Below are positions 11,703 to 22,964 of a stretch of 64,000 nucleotides of DNA, in pieces (the first letter of the stretch is position 1; every line of letters begins with the position of its first letter). This DNA comes from Chrysogorgia sp. JL179-B06. Lineage: Eukaryota > Cnidaria > Anthozoa > Scleralcyonacea > Chrysogorgiidae. Location of the stretch: positions 4,052,001 through 4,116,000 of the forward strand of contig JAYKKM010000428.1 in assembly GCA_035772405.1 (NCBI GenBank). Reading direction: 5' to 3'. Under the pieces are notes generated by a model. The model was not told the origin of the DNA. It made no database searches and worked only from the letters and a program-made list of their open reading frames with translations. The position numbers and the translations under genes were made by a program.

Positions 11703-12342
11703 AACAAGCTGAATTCACAAAACAACGGGCTTGTCAGTGTCATTGTTAATACAAAAGCCAAAAGGTGCGCTCAACGGAACAAATGCAATCAAGCATTTTA
11801 TTCATTCAAGAGAGACCAGTTTATAGACATGTAGGTCTGGTGAGTAATTGGCCTAGTGCAACCCGCTGGCAGAGGTATTCACTATCTGAGTGCCTTCTAG
11901 TTGACCTATATATTCCACGGCGCAGTTGTTCAAAAGGGCGATTACAGATGATCTTTGGTTAAAATTGAGTCAGTTCTTTCATTTGGCATTTAACAACTTC
12001 AGTTCAAACGTCCTACAACAAAACCTGAACAGAAAACTTGAAACATCTTTGCCTTCATTTTCCTAATTTCGTTCACGAAGTTTTCACTAATCCTGGATTA
12101 AGATAAACGCTTTTAAACAAACAGACACAGAATATTTTTTATGTATAATAAACGAGAGTTTATACGAGTCCACTGTTATTGCAAGATACCCTGGATGCCT
12201 GCAGAGGTTTTTCAATTTACCCTTTTTATGAGCGAGGCGAGGAAGGGACGAGGCAAGATATTATATTATATATTATACACATTATATTTGATTATGAAAT
12301 TACTAAGTCTGTCAACTGACTGTGGTCTAAGTGTATCTTTAA

Positions 12343-12848
12343 AGTGCTTATAAACCCAAAATGGGTTTTTGGATAAAGCATAAAAAGTTAGTTAATAAGT
12401 TCTAGATTAGTTTTTGCGTTAAACTTTTAGTTTCGGAGATATAAGGGCTCAAAATCACAATTTGTGAAAAAAGTAGCGCAGGCCGGGAGACTGGATCCGA
12501 GGAACGTGTTATGTTTCTATACTTATAAAAATATATTACAATTCGAGTAGACAAGGTAACATCGTAAAGACACATCTCGTTTGGGCATTTTTCAATAAAA
12601 ACTCTTAAGATAGCTGTCTTCTCCTATACAAAAGCCTAGTTGTTGTTGAAGATGGGTTCCTCGGATCCAGGTCCCTGTGTGTTATTTTGGTGGCGCTACT
12701 TTTTCCCCAAAAATGGCACAATTTGCATGTTTGAGCCGTTATATCTCCGAAACTAAAAGTTTAACGCAAAAACTAATCCAGAACTTATCAACTAACTTTT
12801 TATGCTCTATCCGAATCACCAAAAACCCATTTTGGGTTTATAAGCACT
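12343..12848. mobile_element. TTAA-type MITE, AGTGCTTATAAACCC family, copy 2
   Basis: Complete element with TTAA on both sides (12,339-12,342; 12,849-12,852). Termini are AGTGCTTATAAACCCAAAAT and its complement. Arms exceed 130 bp. No coding capacity is evident. Confidence 0.92.
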
Positions 12849-13350
12849 TTAACCACCTTTGTAAAACTCTTAAAATTTACATCTGATCATAATCAATCGA
12901 GATTATCTATTAAAGATGAAACTGGCCGCTGCATGCGTTTTGCACTTTTTGTAGCTTGAGTTTTTGGTCTCGAGATAGAGGGTAAACTACGGTGCTGAAG
13001 TAAGATAGTGTGGACATGATCAAATATTGCACTAATTGTTTTGTTTTATGTATTAAATGCATTCAGTCGTATGTAGGGAGTCAGGAATAAGCTGAAAAGT
13101 TAGAGATTTTCCAAATCTAGTCGCCAGGATTAAGAAAACATCCTTCCTGTTGATAAATCCACAAAAGTTTTGTATATTACTCAACATTTAGACTTGTTAT
13201 ATCAGCGAATTTCTCTTTCAAAACTGCATCTACAATTTCAACAAACGCTTCTTCCGATAAAGAGGACGCCATCTTGACAATAATTTATGCTAATTAGTTT
13301 ATAATTATACAGGCCGGCGTTAGATCATATTGAGTTAACGTACAGTCCGC

Positions 13351-13539
13351 TCTTTGGGACGATGTTTTTTTAGTATAAGTATAACCATATAAAATACAGC
13401 TGGGGGTTAGGAAGACACAAGATGGGGGTTAGAAAACTGATTAGGCAGGGTTTTGGTGCATCTAAGTTGTTTTGGGGTTAGTGGTTATTTACATGGTTAA
13501 GTAGCGCTATGGTTATACTAAAAAACATCGTCCCAAAGA
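13351..13539. mobile_element. Foldback element with telomere-like core
   Basis: Inverted arms TCTTTGGGACGATGTTTTTT (13,351-13,377) and complement (13,514-13,539) flank a core with GGGGGTTAGGAAGACAC-type repeats. Confidence 0.8.
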
Positions 13540-13548
13540 CGCGGCTGT

Positions 13549-14004
13549 GGGATAATCCATCGCCGGAAAGCCTATTGAAAAGAGCATGTGCCAGAAATAG
13601 ACCGAGTGCATAGTTTCTTGGACGTGAGAACTAATATCGAGATCTTCGGCAAGAATCTTCGGTTTCTTCGCAAATTAATGGCAGGAACAGATGATTTTCG
13701 AGTTGCACTGGATAAGCCATTTGGATTTGTCTCCAAAAAGATAAATGCAATGATCCGTACATTCATTGTTGCAACAACCATGTACACGAAAATGAAAGTT
13801 TGTCCGAAGATAACTTTTTTGGTGTAAACTCTAATATAAGAACGAAGTACAACACCGCAATTGCTACGCTTGTCATCTCTGACTTGTCATTAATATTACT
13901 TGTTTTGAACGTAAACATTCGCATAAATATTAAGAGTTAATTTAATTAAAGGCAGTCCTTACGTTACCTAACCAATCAAAACACTTCCGGCGATGGATTA
14001 TCCC
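13549..14004. mobile_element. TIR element with a short ORF
   Basis: Perfect 20-bp terminal inverted repeats (GGGATAATCCATCGCCGGAA). It sits ten bases after the preceding foldback. No clear target duplication was seen. Confidence 0.75.
13588..13827 (+). CDS. Small ORF inside a TIR element
   Basis: This 79-residue frame fills most of the TIR element at 13,549-14,004. It has a protein-like composition (IDRVHSFLDVRTNIEIFGKN) without membrane segment or known motif. I do not recognise the product. It may be a captured exon or chance. Confidence 0.25.
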   Translation: MPEIDRVHSFLDVRTNIEIFGKNLRFLRKLMAGTDDFRVALDKPFGFVSKKINAMIRTFIVATTMYTKMKVCPKITFLV

Positions 14005-14009
14005 AAGAG

Positions 14010-14929
14010 CCTTCGTTTGCGTGGCGGCGAAGGTTCTGGGAACGAGATTGGCGGTGCATGTTACCATGATAATACTGTTATATTTCTGTACTCAATTTAA
14101 TGTCAGTTTAACCGCATTTACGTACCAAGATGAGTAATACGATATCAGGTGATGTTCGTCGTCCCTGGAAGAGAAAAATACAGCATATGTCATTTGATGA
14201 TAAAAGATCTGATACGGATTTTCAACCTCGTACGTATTTTATGCCTTTGTGATACATGGTAGACGTTGGTAACCTGTTGTCACCCTAACCATTATCGCGA
14301 TGACACGGCTCGTTTTCCCTTATATGTCCTCCCTTGGACAAAGGTCGAATACTTTATTAGAATAAACTTACTAATAGTCTAATGCGAATGCTGTAATCTG
14401 ATTGGCTATTCGCTATCTAATTGTTGATAGATCTATATCGAGTAGCGGCAAGTTACGTGATAAGGACGACAATGCTTATGTCTCGTGTTTCGAAATAATT
14501 TTGAAGAAATAACGAACATAAGTAGTTTCTACAACTTCGCCCTCGTTAACTATTGAGGTTAAACGAGTTCTGATTGGCTGACTGGCCAGTAACTCTGAGA
14601 CGAAAAATGGTTTCTAAAACATGACGAATTTTTTTTCAAAATGGCGACTATATTCCTCGACTTCAGTGACTAATCGTTAAATAGAAATTTCGAGTTCATA
14701 ATCTAATTGTTATTGAACGACAATAATAGTTATTGGTAATAATTAAATCTTTATTGAAACGATAAGTTTTCACTACTTAAAAAGTCAATGCTAGAAATGC
14801 TTCTAATGTACAGGAGAAAAGAGTTGAGACCATTTCCACCGATTTCAAACCGGAGTTATTTTCTTTTTTTTATGAATTTTTAATGAGTTTGAAATGTTCT
14901 ATTTAAAGCTCTCTACTACTACAACTTAC
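14010..14929. other. Gene-free intron DNA
   Basis: Contains AT-rich sequence and a partial foldback (about 14,480-14,600) related to the TTCTACTAAAACAATTAGAC hairpins at 17,640 and 20,882. No exon seen. Confidence 0.5.
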
Positions 14930-15007
14930 ATGACAGGCCTAGGACTAGGAATCTTTGGTGAAGCAGTTTGACCATCTTTATTTGTGCCTATTTCAGTTTC
15001 AAGTAAC
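14930..15007 (-). CDS. DMD: Dystrophin-like linker exon
   Basis: The 78-bp exon encodes LLETEIGTNKDG then QTASPKIPSPRPV, a Ser/Pro-rich linker. The acceptor is ctatattttag and the donor is CAT|GTAAGT. The intron to the previous exon is only 116 bp. It ends with two bases (AT) completed by the 25-bp exon. The residues SPRPV resemble the QPRSP stretch before the human coiled coil. Confidence 0.85.
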
Positions 15008-15123
15008 CTAAAATATAGACATGAAAATAAACTGGAAATCAGTTACAAGATGTACACACATGCAGTTTGACAGAAAAAGTACGTTGAAGTTTTTTGGTTA
15101 ATGAGACAGATGCCAAGACAAAC

Positions 15124-15198
15124 CTGTCGGAGCTAAACTGTGAATCAAATGACGTTGTACTTTCTGCGTCTACGTCGTCCATGTGATCAACACTGGTT
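15124..15198 (-). CDS. DMD: Dystrophin-like linker exon, acidic/serine-rich
   Basis: The 75-bp exon encodes TSVDHMDDVDAESTTSFDSQ then FSSD. The acceptor is tttttctgtag and the donor is GACAG|GTTTGT. Its first A completes the glutamate begun in the previous exon and its last AG joins G of the next exon to give arginine. It occupies the place of the serine-rich, syntrophin-binding linker of vertebrate dystrophin; sequence similarity there is low, so assignment rests on phase, spacing and order. Confidence 0.85.
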
Positions 15199-15529
15199 CT
15201 ACAGAAAAAGGAAAAAAGATATAATGATAGTGAAATCTGTAATTGGTTCACTGTTCTTCTTTAAAATTTATATCATGGTTATGGACTATACGTCACTACA
15301 ACCACCAGCATTACTATTGTCGTTACCGTTACCACTACCATCAGCCAACATCACCACCATAAGGCGAAAATCGCACAAGATGTGACAAGCGATCGCCTTG
15401 TTAACAAATTGTTTCAAGCATCCAGCGCAACAAGGTAAGCATGTGAGAATTCAATTCATTACTATTATCATCGATCCGTCGCCACAGAATATGTACTAAC
15501 AGGTGCGTACATATTAATTACACTGTAAA

Positions 15530-15748
15530 ACAGACTGGTTAAAACAACCAATTAAATTTGCTTGTCTCAGATTCAACAATTGACCTTTTACGGGTTGAAA
15601 CCAGGTCAGTGGTTGAAACAGCCAAATTTTATTGGTTGAAACAACCAAAATACGGTCATTTTAATCAAAATATTTGGTTATTTTAACCATTCAGATTGGT
15701 AGGAATCTGAGACAACCTATCAAATCGGTTGTTTCAACCAATCTGTTT
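15530..15748. mobile_element. Short TIR element (GGTTGAAAC repeats)
   Basis: Inverted ends AAACAGACTGGTTAAAACAA and GGTTGTTTCAACCAATCTGT, with several internal GGTTGAAACAACC palindromes. The minisatellite begins exactly at its right end. Confidence 0.7.
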
Positions 15749-16375
15749 CGTCACCGTCACTGTCACCATCACGATCAGCATTACTGTCACCATCACGATC
15801 ACCATACGTCACCGTCACCATCACGTCACGATCAGCATTACTGTCACGATCACCATACGTCACCGTCACCATCACGTCACGATCAGCATTACTGTCACGA
15901 TCACCAGACGTCACCATCACGTCACCATCACGATCAGCATTACTGTCACCATCACGATCACCATACGTCACCGTTACCATCACGTCACCATCACGATCAG
16001 CATTACTGTCACGATCACCATACGTCACCGTTACCATCACATCACGATCACCATACGTCACCATCACGATCACGTCACGATCAGCATTACTGTCACGATC
16101 ACCATACGTCACCGTCACCATCACGTCACCATCACGATCACCATACGTCACCGTCACGATCACGTCGCGATCAGCATTACTGTCACGATCACCATACGTC
16201 ACCACACGTCACCGTCACGATCAGCATCACTGTCACCATCACGATACGTCACCGTCACCACACGTCACCATCACGATCAGCATTACTGTCACCATCACGA
16301 TCACCATACGTCACCGTCACTATAACGTCACCATCACGATCACCATACGTCACCATCAACGTCACCATAATCGTT
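15745..16375. repeat. Minisatellite of CACGATCACCATACGTCACC units
   Basis: About 630 bp of short units built from CACCATCACGATCAGCATTA and CACGATCACCATACGTCACC in higher-order arrangement. All reading frames on both strands are open because no unit contains a stop; these are not genes. Confidence 0.97.
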
Positions 16376-16559
16376 ACCGACAACTATTTTGATTCTGCTC
16401 GGAAACAAATGAATGTTAATATTTATTGAAAAAGGATACAAATACAGGTACAGGGTTTTTAGACATATACTATATAGGCACCACGCTATTAGCTGATTAT
16501 CGCATCGGTATGTGAGAATAATAAGAATAATTATAAAGTACATTATACATGACGAATCC

Positions 16560-17345
16560 AATTGACCGTAAATTTTACCAGAATGCTTTGCGACCTTTAA
16601 TCACCTGTAATAACATCTTAACATTGTTTACCTTATAAAGTAAAAGCTTCCTTTTTACAAAACTTAATCTTTTTGAAACTCTATCTTCTGCTATTTTTAC
16701 GAGATGTTTGCTGCGCGCAATGAATTATTGTTAAATGTACCAGTTGCCATCTTTTTCGGTACCGTCAATTGACGGAGTACTAGATGACGTTCTAATCCCA
16801 AAACAATTTAGATCCTAACCCCGGCTGTATTTTGACGTATTAACCACATTTTGGTTACCAAAAAGAAAGAAAAAATGTCTTAAGCATGTCCTTTAAGAAA
16901 TGAACAGATCAACAGAAGACCCACGTTGAAAACGACCGGAAATTTATTTAATGTACCTGTACCGCTGACACGTGAATGACTGATTGTTGGCGTACCTGGT
17001 TTAGGATACCAGTTTACGCGGGTAGAAAAGTAACGTCTGCTTAGCAGGCTACGTTTAGGACGATGACATCTAGTACCTTTCCCAATTGACGGTCCTGACA
17101 AAGATGGCGGCAGTACATTTAACCATAATCCTTTGCGAACCTAAATTAGCTTTAATTACAACTGCAAATTATTTGACATGTCAACATGAATTAAGTAGAT
17201 AAACTAAATTAGTAAATTAGTAAAAAGTAAAAGTAAAAGTAAAAAATTGTAAATTTAGTCGTTTGAAACTCCATCTAGTACTACAAGGAGGAATGTTTGT
17301 TGCGCGCAAAGAATTGTGGTAAAATCATCACACGAGTGCTGTGTT
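16560..17345. repeat. Cluster of inverted and direct repeat copies
   Basis: Sequence around 16,690-16,810 (TGCGCGCAATGAATTATTGT, CCGTCAATTGACGG) recurs inverted at 17,040-17,150 and again in direct orientation at 17,250-17,345. A related piece (TTCTTTGCGCGCA) is at 23,070. Probably overlapping MITEs; boundaries unclear. Confidence 0.6.
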
Positions 17346-17362
17346 TCCGAAGAATAACTTAC

Positions 17363-17508
17363 TCTTCATCCGAAGCCCGGGCAGTACCATTATTTTCTAT
17401 TGGAAGAAACCGTCCTTTAGATGGATCCCTTTTCTTTTTCTTCTTTTTCTTTCTTACTTTACTCTTAACAACTTTTGCAAAATCTTTTATATCCTCTGTT
17501 TGAGTAGC
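17363..17508 (-). CDS. DMD: Dystrophin-like exon after ZZ, lysine-rich linker
   Basis: The 146-bp exon encodes 48 codons plus two bases. TQTEDIKDFAKVVKSKV corresponds to human SGEDVRDFAKVLKNKF. It continues into a basic run of arginine and seven lysines, then KGRFLPI, which aligns with human MGYLPV. The acceptor is gttcatag and the donor is GA|GTAAGT. The polylysine replaces the TKRYFAKHP segment of vertebrates and arises from A/G-rich coding DNA, so it may vary in length between individuals. Confidence 0.94.
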
Positions 17509-17888
17509 CTATGAACGAGGAAGAACAAAAAAAACACATTGATGGAAATGGACGTCGCGTGATTTCGAAAGAATATTTACATTTTTTTATGAAAAATATG
17601 AAATAAAAGTTAATTCTTGGGTTAGAAACTTGTAAATTTATACTAAAACCATTAGACAACTCGCCCTTGTTTTCTTTGAGCGATAGTCAACTCGGCGCCG
17701 CCTCGTTGTCTAAAATAGAAAACGCGGGCGCGTTGTCTAATTGTTAATTACATTCATGATATATGCAATGTTATATTCGTGATTACAAAAGTAACAAGCA
17801 TTCGTGATCATATGTCCCAATGCTCTCCTGAGTAAATCCACTACATAACTTAATCACGTGAACGGTACCTCAAGGTCCAACTAGACGA

Positions 17889-18038
17889 TAGACCTCTTTC
17901 ATAATGGCGACAATTTAATATTCCTTTTTGTGCATCTTAATTAGCCTTTAGGGCCTCGTTTGTGCGTCAACAATTCAAAAGAATCTTCGATTCCTAACGA
18001 GGTTATAAAGGCTAATTAGCCATTATGAAAGAGGTCTA
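17889..18038. mobile_element. Small foldback element
   Basis: Inverted ends TAGACCTCTTTCATAATGGC (17,889) and complement (to 18,038), 150 bp in all. Confidence 0.75.
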
Positions 18039-18200
18039 CACGTCGATTTGTACTTACGACTGTCATTCTGACGTATGCAATTGTTTGTACACGACACAAT
18101 TCTCGTTTATGATTCGCTGGCAAATGTTTCAAAGCGTCCATTGCACCCTTGTCAGTGTATCACATACATCAAGATGACAATCGTAAGAAAAAATATATAT

Positions 18201-18276
18201 GTCTGCCATGTTTGTCTTCACTTTTTGCCCAACCAAAGACCAACACATAGTCATCCAGTTATATATAGAGCTCACT
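18201..18276. repeat. Inverted single unit of the 78-bp minisatellite
   Basis: Reverse complement of one unit, 108 bp before the array. Another inverted partial unit lies at 19,555-19,608, so the array is bracketed by inverted copies. Confidence 0.9.
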
Positions 18277-18383
18277 GGTCCTTGCATATAGGTTGGCAGG
18301 ACAGTTTTTCTATGATTCTGTAGTATTTTTCTATACTATTGTTTTATTGAATAAGGTAAAAACACATCTATACGATACGAAGT

Positions 18384-19003
18384 GAGCTCTATATATAACT
18401 GGAGGACTATGTGTTGGTCTTTGGTCGGGCAAAAAGTGAAGACAAACATGGCGTACATAGTGAGCTCTATATGTAACTGGATGACTATGTGTTGGTCTTT
18501 GGTCGGGCAAAAAGTGAAGACAAACATGGCGGACACAGTGAGCTCTATATATAACTGGAGGACTATGTGTTGGTCTTTGGTCGGGCAAAAAGTGAAGACA
18601 AACATGACAGACATAGTGAGCTCTATATATAACTGGAGGACTATGTGTTGATCTTTGGTCAGGCAAAAAGTGAAGCCAAACATGACAGACATAGTGAGCT
18701 CTATATATAACTGGATGACTATGTGTTGGTCTTTGGTCGGGCAAAAAGTGAAGACAAACATGGCGGACATAGTGAGCTCTATATATAACTGGAGGACTAT
18801 GTGTTGGTCTTTAACTGGAGGACTATGTTCTAGTTTTTGGACGGTGAAAAAGTGAAGCCAAACATGGCGGACACAGTGAGCTCTATATATAACTGGATGA
18901 CTATGTGTTGGTCTTTGGTCGGGCAAAAAGTGAAGCCAAATATGACAGAAGCTCTATATGTAACTGGAGACTATGTGTTGGTCTTTGGTCAGGCAAAAAG
19001 GGA
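18384..19003. repeat. 78-bp minisatellite
   Basis: About eight units of 78 bp beginning GAGCTCTATATATAACTGGA and ending AAACATGGCGGACATAGT. Unit starts at 18,384, 18,462, 18,540, 18,618, 18,696 and 18,774; the later units are rearranged. Because 78 is a multiple of three, long repetitive reading frames appear on both strands and should be ignored. Confidence 0.97.
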
Positions 19004-19011
19004 AGACAAAT

Positions 19012-19157
19012 CAGAGGCGTAGCCAGAAGGGAAAATGGCAAAATTCCTGGCCCCCCTGAGAAAATGTGTACTCTTGGTCTTCATATGCCTCAGTTAGGAT
19101 GGCCCCCCCTAGGTTTTTCCTGGCCCCCCTTGACAGAAAAACCTGGCTACGCCTCTG
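19012..19157. mobile_element. hAT-type MITE, 146 bp, with 8-bp TSD
   Basis: Termini CAGAGGCGTAGCCAG and CTGGCTACGCCTCTG. The 8-bp direct repeat AGACAAAT flanks it (19,004-19,011 and 19,158-19,165). It interrupts the last unit of the minisatellite. The CAG...CTG ends and 8-bp duplication fit the hAT superfamily. Confidence 0.95.
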
Positions 19158-19165
19158 AGACAAAT

Positions 19166-19783
19166 ATGGCGAACACGAAGATGATCTTGTACGTCAGTTT
19201 CCCTTTCTATTTTTCTCAACTATGTTCATTTTGAAAACATATACTGTACAACATAATATCAAGAGACAGAAATGAACCACTAATTTCAATTTTTTTATTG
19301 CCAAAGTCAAGCCCATGAGTCAAAATGGTACATTTTTTGTAGAAACAAATTCAGAAATTACACAAAATGACGAAAGCCTCAACAAATTCTGGAAACGAAC
19401 ATTTTCTCTTTACGGTCCCATTTTCAGACAACTGATGTCACTAGCACGTCACAGATTATATTACTAAATGCTTTTTAAGTACTCGGTTACTGAATGTTTG
19501 TCGGTTTCGAGGACTCTTTCGTAAACGAACCAAACAAAACCTAAAGTATAGTAACATGTCTACCATATTTGGCTTCACGTTTTGCCCGGTCCTCCAGTTT
19601 TATATATGGGCAAATGCAGGGGTCATTCAAGGTTTCATGATTTATAGCTTGCCTCGGCACTTCAGGCAGCGGTCGTGACGACCACGAGCCTTTGAGTCAA
19701 ACTTTTTCTTCCTCTCTCATCCATCTCCGCGGATTGGAAGACTACATGTACTTGGAACGTGATTGGGTGCTGCTAATTTCCAG
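19166..19783. other. Gene-free intron DNA
   Basis: Holds the end of the minisatellite unit, an inverted minisatellite fragment (19,555-19,608) and no clear exon. Confidence 0.5.
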
Positions 19784-19943
19784 CTGGATGGAGAACCTGT
19801 CAATACTGGTAATTTTTAGCTATTACTTACAGGCAAGCAGTACTCCTGAGTTTGATGAGTCAATTTATGATTCTTTGATACTCGACCAGACCAAAAGCAA
19901 ATCTATTTTAAAGACAAAACAAAGAAAACAGCAATCAAAGTGA
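19784..19943 (+). CDS. Candidate 3' exons of a nested plus-strand gene
   Basis: A terminal exon (19,833-19,943) follows acceptor tattacttacag and encodes ASSTPEFDESIYDSLILDQT then a lysine/glutamine-rich basic tail ending QQSK and a stop. A preceding 25-bp piece (19,784-19,808, flanked by ttccag and GTAATT) would read WMENLSIL in frame. A poly(A) signal lies 44 bases after the stop. No family is recognised. It lies in an intron of the minus-strand gene, on the opposite strand. Confidence 0.35.
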
Positions 19944-19986
19944 AACAGTCACTGCAATTTAAAGGCTTTATAAATGCGTTCAAGTT

Positions 19987-19992
19987 AATAAA
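19987..19992 (+). terminator. Polyadenylation signal for the plus-strand exon
   Basis: AATAAA, 44 bases downstream of the stop at 19,943. Confidence 0.35.
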
Positions 19993-20253
19993 ATATTTTC
20001 ACAAATTATGTTTACATGCATATGGCTCTGTTCAAATTCATCTGCTAGAATAGATCCCTAGATATGAGCTGTTCTGCAATGTGATTGGTTCTTATACTAT
20101 TAGGCTATCAACTCGTATCTTATATATTAGTGATGAAAAAAAACCAAAAGGGCGGAATGTTTTGGTGAAGTGAATGAGCAAGAAATTAGGTATTTGCTTA
20201 ATAAAAGAACGCGAAAAAACACCAAAAATACCACGAATGTCCACATTATTTAA

Positions 20254-20435
20254 GAAATAGAAAACATTTTCCGTGTTTCCATACAGTTATAGAAACACAA
20301 GCGGAAGTTTGGGAGAACGAGAAATTGCCATGGGAACAGGAACCTTTAGGGCGAGTGTTGTTTCCACTGCGATTTCGAATTCTCTCAAACTTTTTCTATA
20401 ACTGTATGGAATACGGAAAAAATGTTTTCTATTTC
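20254..20435. mobile_element. Foldback element
   Basis: Arms GAAATAGAAAACATTTTCCG and complement with a further TTATAGAAA pairing inside; about 180 bp. Confidence 0.8.
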
Positions 20436-20881
20436 TTTCATAAAATTACATTTTGAAAATAGATAAAAGGTTCATTTATTAAAATCATGAAAACGCAAAT
20501 TCTCCTTACTTATGCAAAAGTCACTATCAGCTGTTAATGCGAATTGTGCGAGCAAAAACAATTGGGCGACAATGTCTTAAAAGATCAAAATTTAACATTT
20601 TTCAACTTTTTAAAAACGATTTAGCAACATTTCGTTTGAATTAAAAAATGGCGGATAATCTCCGTGTTCTATACAGTTTTAGTAGAAACTGACCATGGCC
20701 CATTATAAATGCTGCATTCTGATTGGCTATACTCAACCGTTGTCTATTCGTGATAGACCATGATGGCGAAACGCGCTCAAAAGATGGCGAAATGGCAGAA
20801 AACTCTCGTTTTGGGGAGGTTTCAGATGAGTTTTGGATAATTTATTTGAGAATGCATGATTTGTAATAGTCCACTAATTTG

Positions 20882-21007
20882 TTTCTACTAAAACAATTAG
20901 ACAACTTGTCCTCATTGTCTATGAGCGAAGAGTCAACTCAGGCTTCGCCTTCGTTTACTATTCGCCCATAAACAATGCGGACGAGTTGTCTAATTGTTAA
21001 ATAGAAA
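20882..21007. mobile_element. Small foldback element
   Basis: Inverted arms TTTCTACTAAAACAATTAGA and complement with CAACTCAGGCTTCGCC between. Relatives occur near 14,500 and 17,640-17,760. Confidence 0.75.
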
Positions 21008-21296
21008 CACAGCATTTAGCCAATCAGAACACAGCTTTTCAAAATGATATTTTATAAAAAAGCAATAATAGCATTTGCTCTCGTCATATATAAGCTCATA
21101 GCCAACTTGGAGCCTCGTCGGCAATGAGATCATATACTACTCGAGCTCATGATATTAACCTTTATTTTAACCTCTCTTATAGCCTTGATTATAACCTTAA
21201 CCTTTGTTTTGATGATCGGTGAGACGACGCAAAACGCTGAGCAAACATGAACACTTCACATATACTAATATATCAAAACCATACTGATTAATTTAT

Positions 21297-21600
21297 TATA
21301 CCCTCACATATAATCGTCCAATCAATTGTCGCTATTAGCATCACGTGACAGTCCAATATTCTACGACGTAAGGAAGCAACATATTGGAGAGCAACCTTTT
21401 GACTGTTTACGTGCATGCGAAGAAACATGTTTGTGTTAAGATATTTTGTTCGATATAATTAAACACATATTGGATTCACTTTCGCCCAATATATTACAAA
21501 ATATTTATGTCTCGATTTGCAATATTAGGCTCGACTTTCGGTCTCGCCCAATATTGAATTCTCGACATAAATATATAAAGGATAAAAGCCGAAACTCAAT
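21297..21600. repeat. Dispersed repeat with palindromic CGCCCAATATT blocks, copy 1
   Basis: Begins TATTATACCCTCACATATAA and includes a CGCCCAATATT...AATATTGGGCG-like foldback. Shared with 51,749-52,210. An adjoining hairpin (21,585-21,689) has arms with AAGCC...CTCAATCC and GATTGGGTTGAGGCTT. Confidence 0.8.
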
Positions 21601-21841
21601 CCATTGTTTGAGAGAATGGAGTGCACCGAGCCAGCAGGGCGAGAGGTGCAGTCCATTCTCTCAAATAATGATTGGGTTGAGGCTTTTAGACTGCTTAAAA
21701 CCCAGCTTCCATAAATTAGTTTTGAAATGAATTGATGAGTTTGCACATCTAGTGCTTAGCAATGCGTAACAAATAATGGACATTGACTGAGTAGAAGTAT
21801 TCATGTGAAGTTGTTGAGTGCGAGTTTGTAAACAAATGGCG

Positions 21842-21960
21842 GAATCCAGTGAAGGCGATGAAGTATTATTTATAACTCAGTCGAGATGTGTAGTAGTAGA
21901 GATCTGGGAAGTGATACTGATGGTATTTTGACTGGATTTTACGTAAAAGACATACATTGG
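21842..21960 (+). other. Possible start exon, plus strand
   Basis: A well-placed ATG (AAACAAATGGCGG) opens a frame MAESSEGDEVLFITQSRCVV of about 37 codons. There are several GT sites but none compelling. It could be a 5' exon of an unknown plus-strand gene or of an element. Low confidence. Confidence 0.2.
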
Positions 21961-22339
21961 AATTGAATTAAAAAGGATTTTTATGTGTTAATGTTATGGA
22001 TGATGCATAAATTAAATATACGTTGCGTTATATTGAAAAATAATGGACAGCGTCCATTATTAGAAAAATAATGGACGGTTGTGCAAAATAATAATGGACA
22101 CCTACAACAATAGGGTCACAGCACAGCTGGGTTTTAAGTAATAATATACTGCAGTTCTATCATAATATGATACCTACAGCACAACAGGAACAGTGTAATT
22201 ATCACAATCAATGGATTAAAGAGAGAAAAATATCTTACAAATTATGATAAAATAATTAAGCCTATATTTCAGAAACATCCTGAGGGAAATATGAAAATTT
22301 ATCATGATTTTTATTCGTGCACTTAAAATGGAATAAGTG

Positions 22340-22450
22340 AGCCATTGTTCCCAATTGACGCAGTAGCTGAACTGGTCCCGAAGGTGCGAGTTCAAACCCC
22401 ACTCGAGGCAACAATTTTCCGTTGACTTAGCAGTGTATGTTAAGCCAATT
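22340..22450 (+). repeat. tRNA-like SINE fragment
   Basis: Contains a B-box-like GAGTTCAAACC and a body (GTTGACTTAGCAGTGTATGT) that recurs near 31,505 (GTCGACTCAGCAGTGTAGGT). A clear cloverleaf is not formed. Confidence 0.35.
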
Positions 22451-22794
22451 GTCCTGTTTCTAATAATAATTAATAATTTATTAATTTATATTGCGCAAAT
22501 ATCAATATACATTTTCAAATGCGCATTACAACAGTATTACAACAACTAAGGAAAAATAAAATGCGCAACAAATCAAATGCGCATTACAACAACTAAGGAA
22601 AATAAAGATTATTTATTATGTAAAGTAGAGTGTTTTATTGATTTTTCCACAACTAATAAAAGTGATAATCTCACATGTGTGATTTAGTGATTATTTATGG
22701 TAATCGCACATGTGACGATTATCGCTGCTACAGCACTATAGTTTAAAGCTGTTTTTTTCTAAGCAATTGGATCTTTTTTTATATAATAAACAGA

Positions 22795-22935
22795 AAAATA
22801 CATGGATGCTTGGAAACATGAAATTTATTTCTCGTGTTGACCAGGATATCTCACTCGTTCGCTACGCTCACTCATTCGATATCCTGATCAACACTCGAAA
22901 TAAATTTCACATTTCCGCACATCCATGTATTATTC
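22795..22935. mobile_element. Foldback element next to ZZ exon
   Basis: Arms of about 60 bp (ATACATGGATGCTTGGAAAC, complement ending at 22,935) with ATATCTCACTCGTTCGCTAC at the turn. It begins 30 bp from the ZZ exon. Confidence 0.85.
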
Positions 22936-22964
22936 TCTATATAACCGTTTTTCAGAATACAAAC

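Noticed and set aside
15674..16429. A 251-residue His/Ser-rich frame and its antisense partner
   Set aside because: All frames of the minisatellite are open because the unit lacks stops; no conserved domain.
16880..17101. Minus-strand 73-residue frame tested as a dystrophin exon
   Set aside because: No dystrophin block, and the DNA is part of an inverted repeat cluster.
18054..18170. Minus-strand open stretch ending at a GTAAGT donor, tested as the missing ZZ exon
   Set aside because: It lacks the required cysteine and HxxxH-type ligands, and part of its reading frame comes from a foldback element.
18331..18926. Repetitive frames of 66-196 residues on both strands
   Set aside because: The 78-bp unit is a multiple of three, so any open unit stays open; the unit is non-coding repeat DNA.
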